From Gammaproteobacteria bacterium (GTDB taxonomy: Bacteria > Pseudomonadota > Gammaproteobacteria > UWMA-0217): a DNA stretch of 5,501 bases. The translations under genes and the position numbers were made by a program. Shown in pieces: positions 5,486-5,501 of the stretch. The DNA lies in contig JALVPS010000199.1 of assembly GCA_027031685.1 (NCBI GenBank), positions 1 to 5,501 on the forward strand, in the 5' to 3' direction. A model generated the notes under the pieces. The model searched no databases and was not told the origin of the DNA. It saw only the letters and a program-made list of their open reading frames with translations. How positions within the stretch are numbered: position 1 is the first letter of the stretch; each line of letters starts with the position of its first letter.

Positions 5486-5501
5486 CTACGTGGTGCAGGT
5501 G
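5444..5501. repeat. Perfect 22-bp inverted repeat ending at the last base (probable fold-back artefact)
   Basis: Bases 5444-5465 are the exact reverse complement of 5480-5501, separated by 14 bases (5466-5479) that can add a further short stem with one wobble pair. The right arm ends at the final base of the sequence. Its minus-strand reading introduces a TAG (5488-5486) into the SPOR gene frame, whereas the left arm encodes conserved SPOR residues (GYVVQV). The right arm is therefore most simply an inverted copy of the left, as produced by template switching during amplification or by a palindromic contig end. Confidence 0.8.

Overview
The window is GC-rich bacterial chromosome (roughly 70% G+C by eye outside the first ~125 bases). 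All confidently called genes are on the minus strand. The gene order, in the direction of transcription, is SPOR-domain protein (dedD-like), cvpA, purF, L,D-transpeptidase, a small membrane protein, metZ, glycerate kinase. The dedD-cvpA-purF block followed by metZ is a known gammaproteobacterial arrangement (enterics have dedD-cvpA-purF; pseudomonads and relatives add metZ). Gene order plus high GC suggest a gammaproteobacterium, perhaps of a Chromatiales/Ectothiorhodospira-like lineage. The family-level placement is inference only.

Region by region. 5501-5231 holds the C-terminal SPOR domain of a DedD/FtsN-like protein. 5202-4717 is a complete cvpA. 4647-3142 is a complete purF with the N-terminal nucleophile Cys2 and the PRPP-binding motif. 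3142-2549 is an exported L,D-transpeptidase (YkuD fold) whose start codon overlaps the purF stop. 2442-2293 is a 49-residue single-pass membrane protein of unknown function with its own good ribosome binding site and an upstream hairpin. 2292-2102 is a non-coding leader. 2101-917 is metZ (O-succinylhomoserine sulfhydrylase). 920 down to about 129 is the N-terminal 264 codons of a glycerate kinase (DUF4147/MOFRL type), whose GTG start overlaps the metZ stop.

Both ends look like joining artefacts rather than biology. At about 117-138 the glycerate kinase stops matching its family, GC content drops, and the plus strand instead carries a fragment of an unrelated membrane protein. At 5444-5501 a perfect 22-bp inverted repeat ends exactly at the last base and puts a stop codon into the SPOR gene. 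This pattern fits a short contig with chimeric ends, for example from multiple-displacement amplification or misassembly.

The genes cover purine biosynthesis (PurF, with CvpA as an operon partner), envelope and peptidoglycan biology (SPOR protein, CvpA, L,D-transpeptidase), methionine biosynthesis (MetZ) and glycerate metabolism. I see no mobile element, CRISPR array, RNA gene or convincing new system. The less ordinary parts are the envelope genes placed between purF and metZ, the small membrane protein with its structured leader, and the two suspicious ends.
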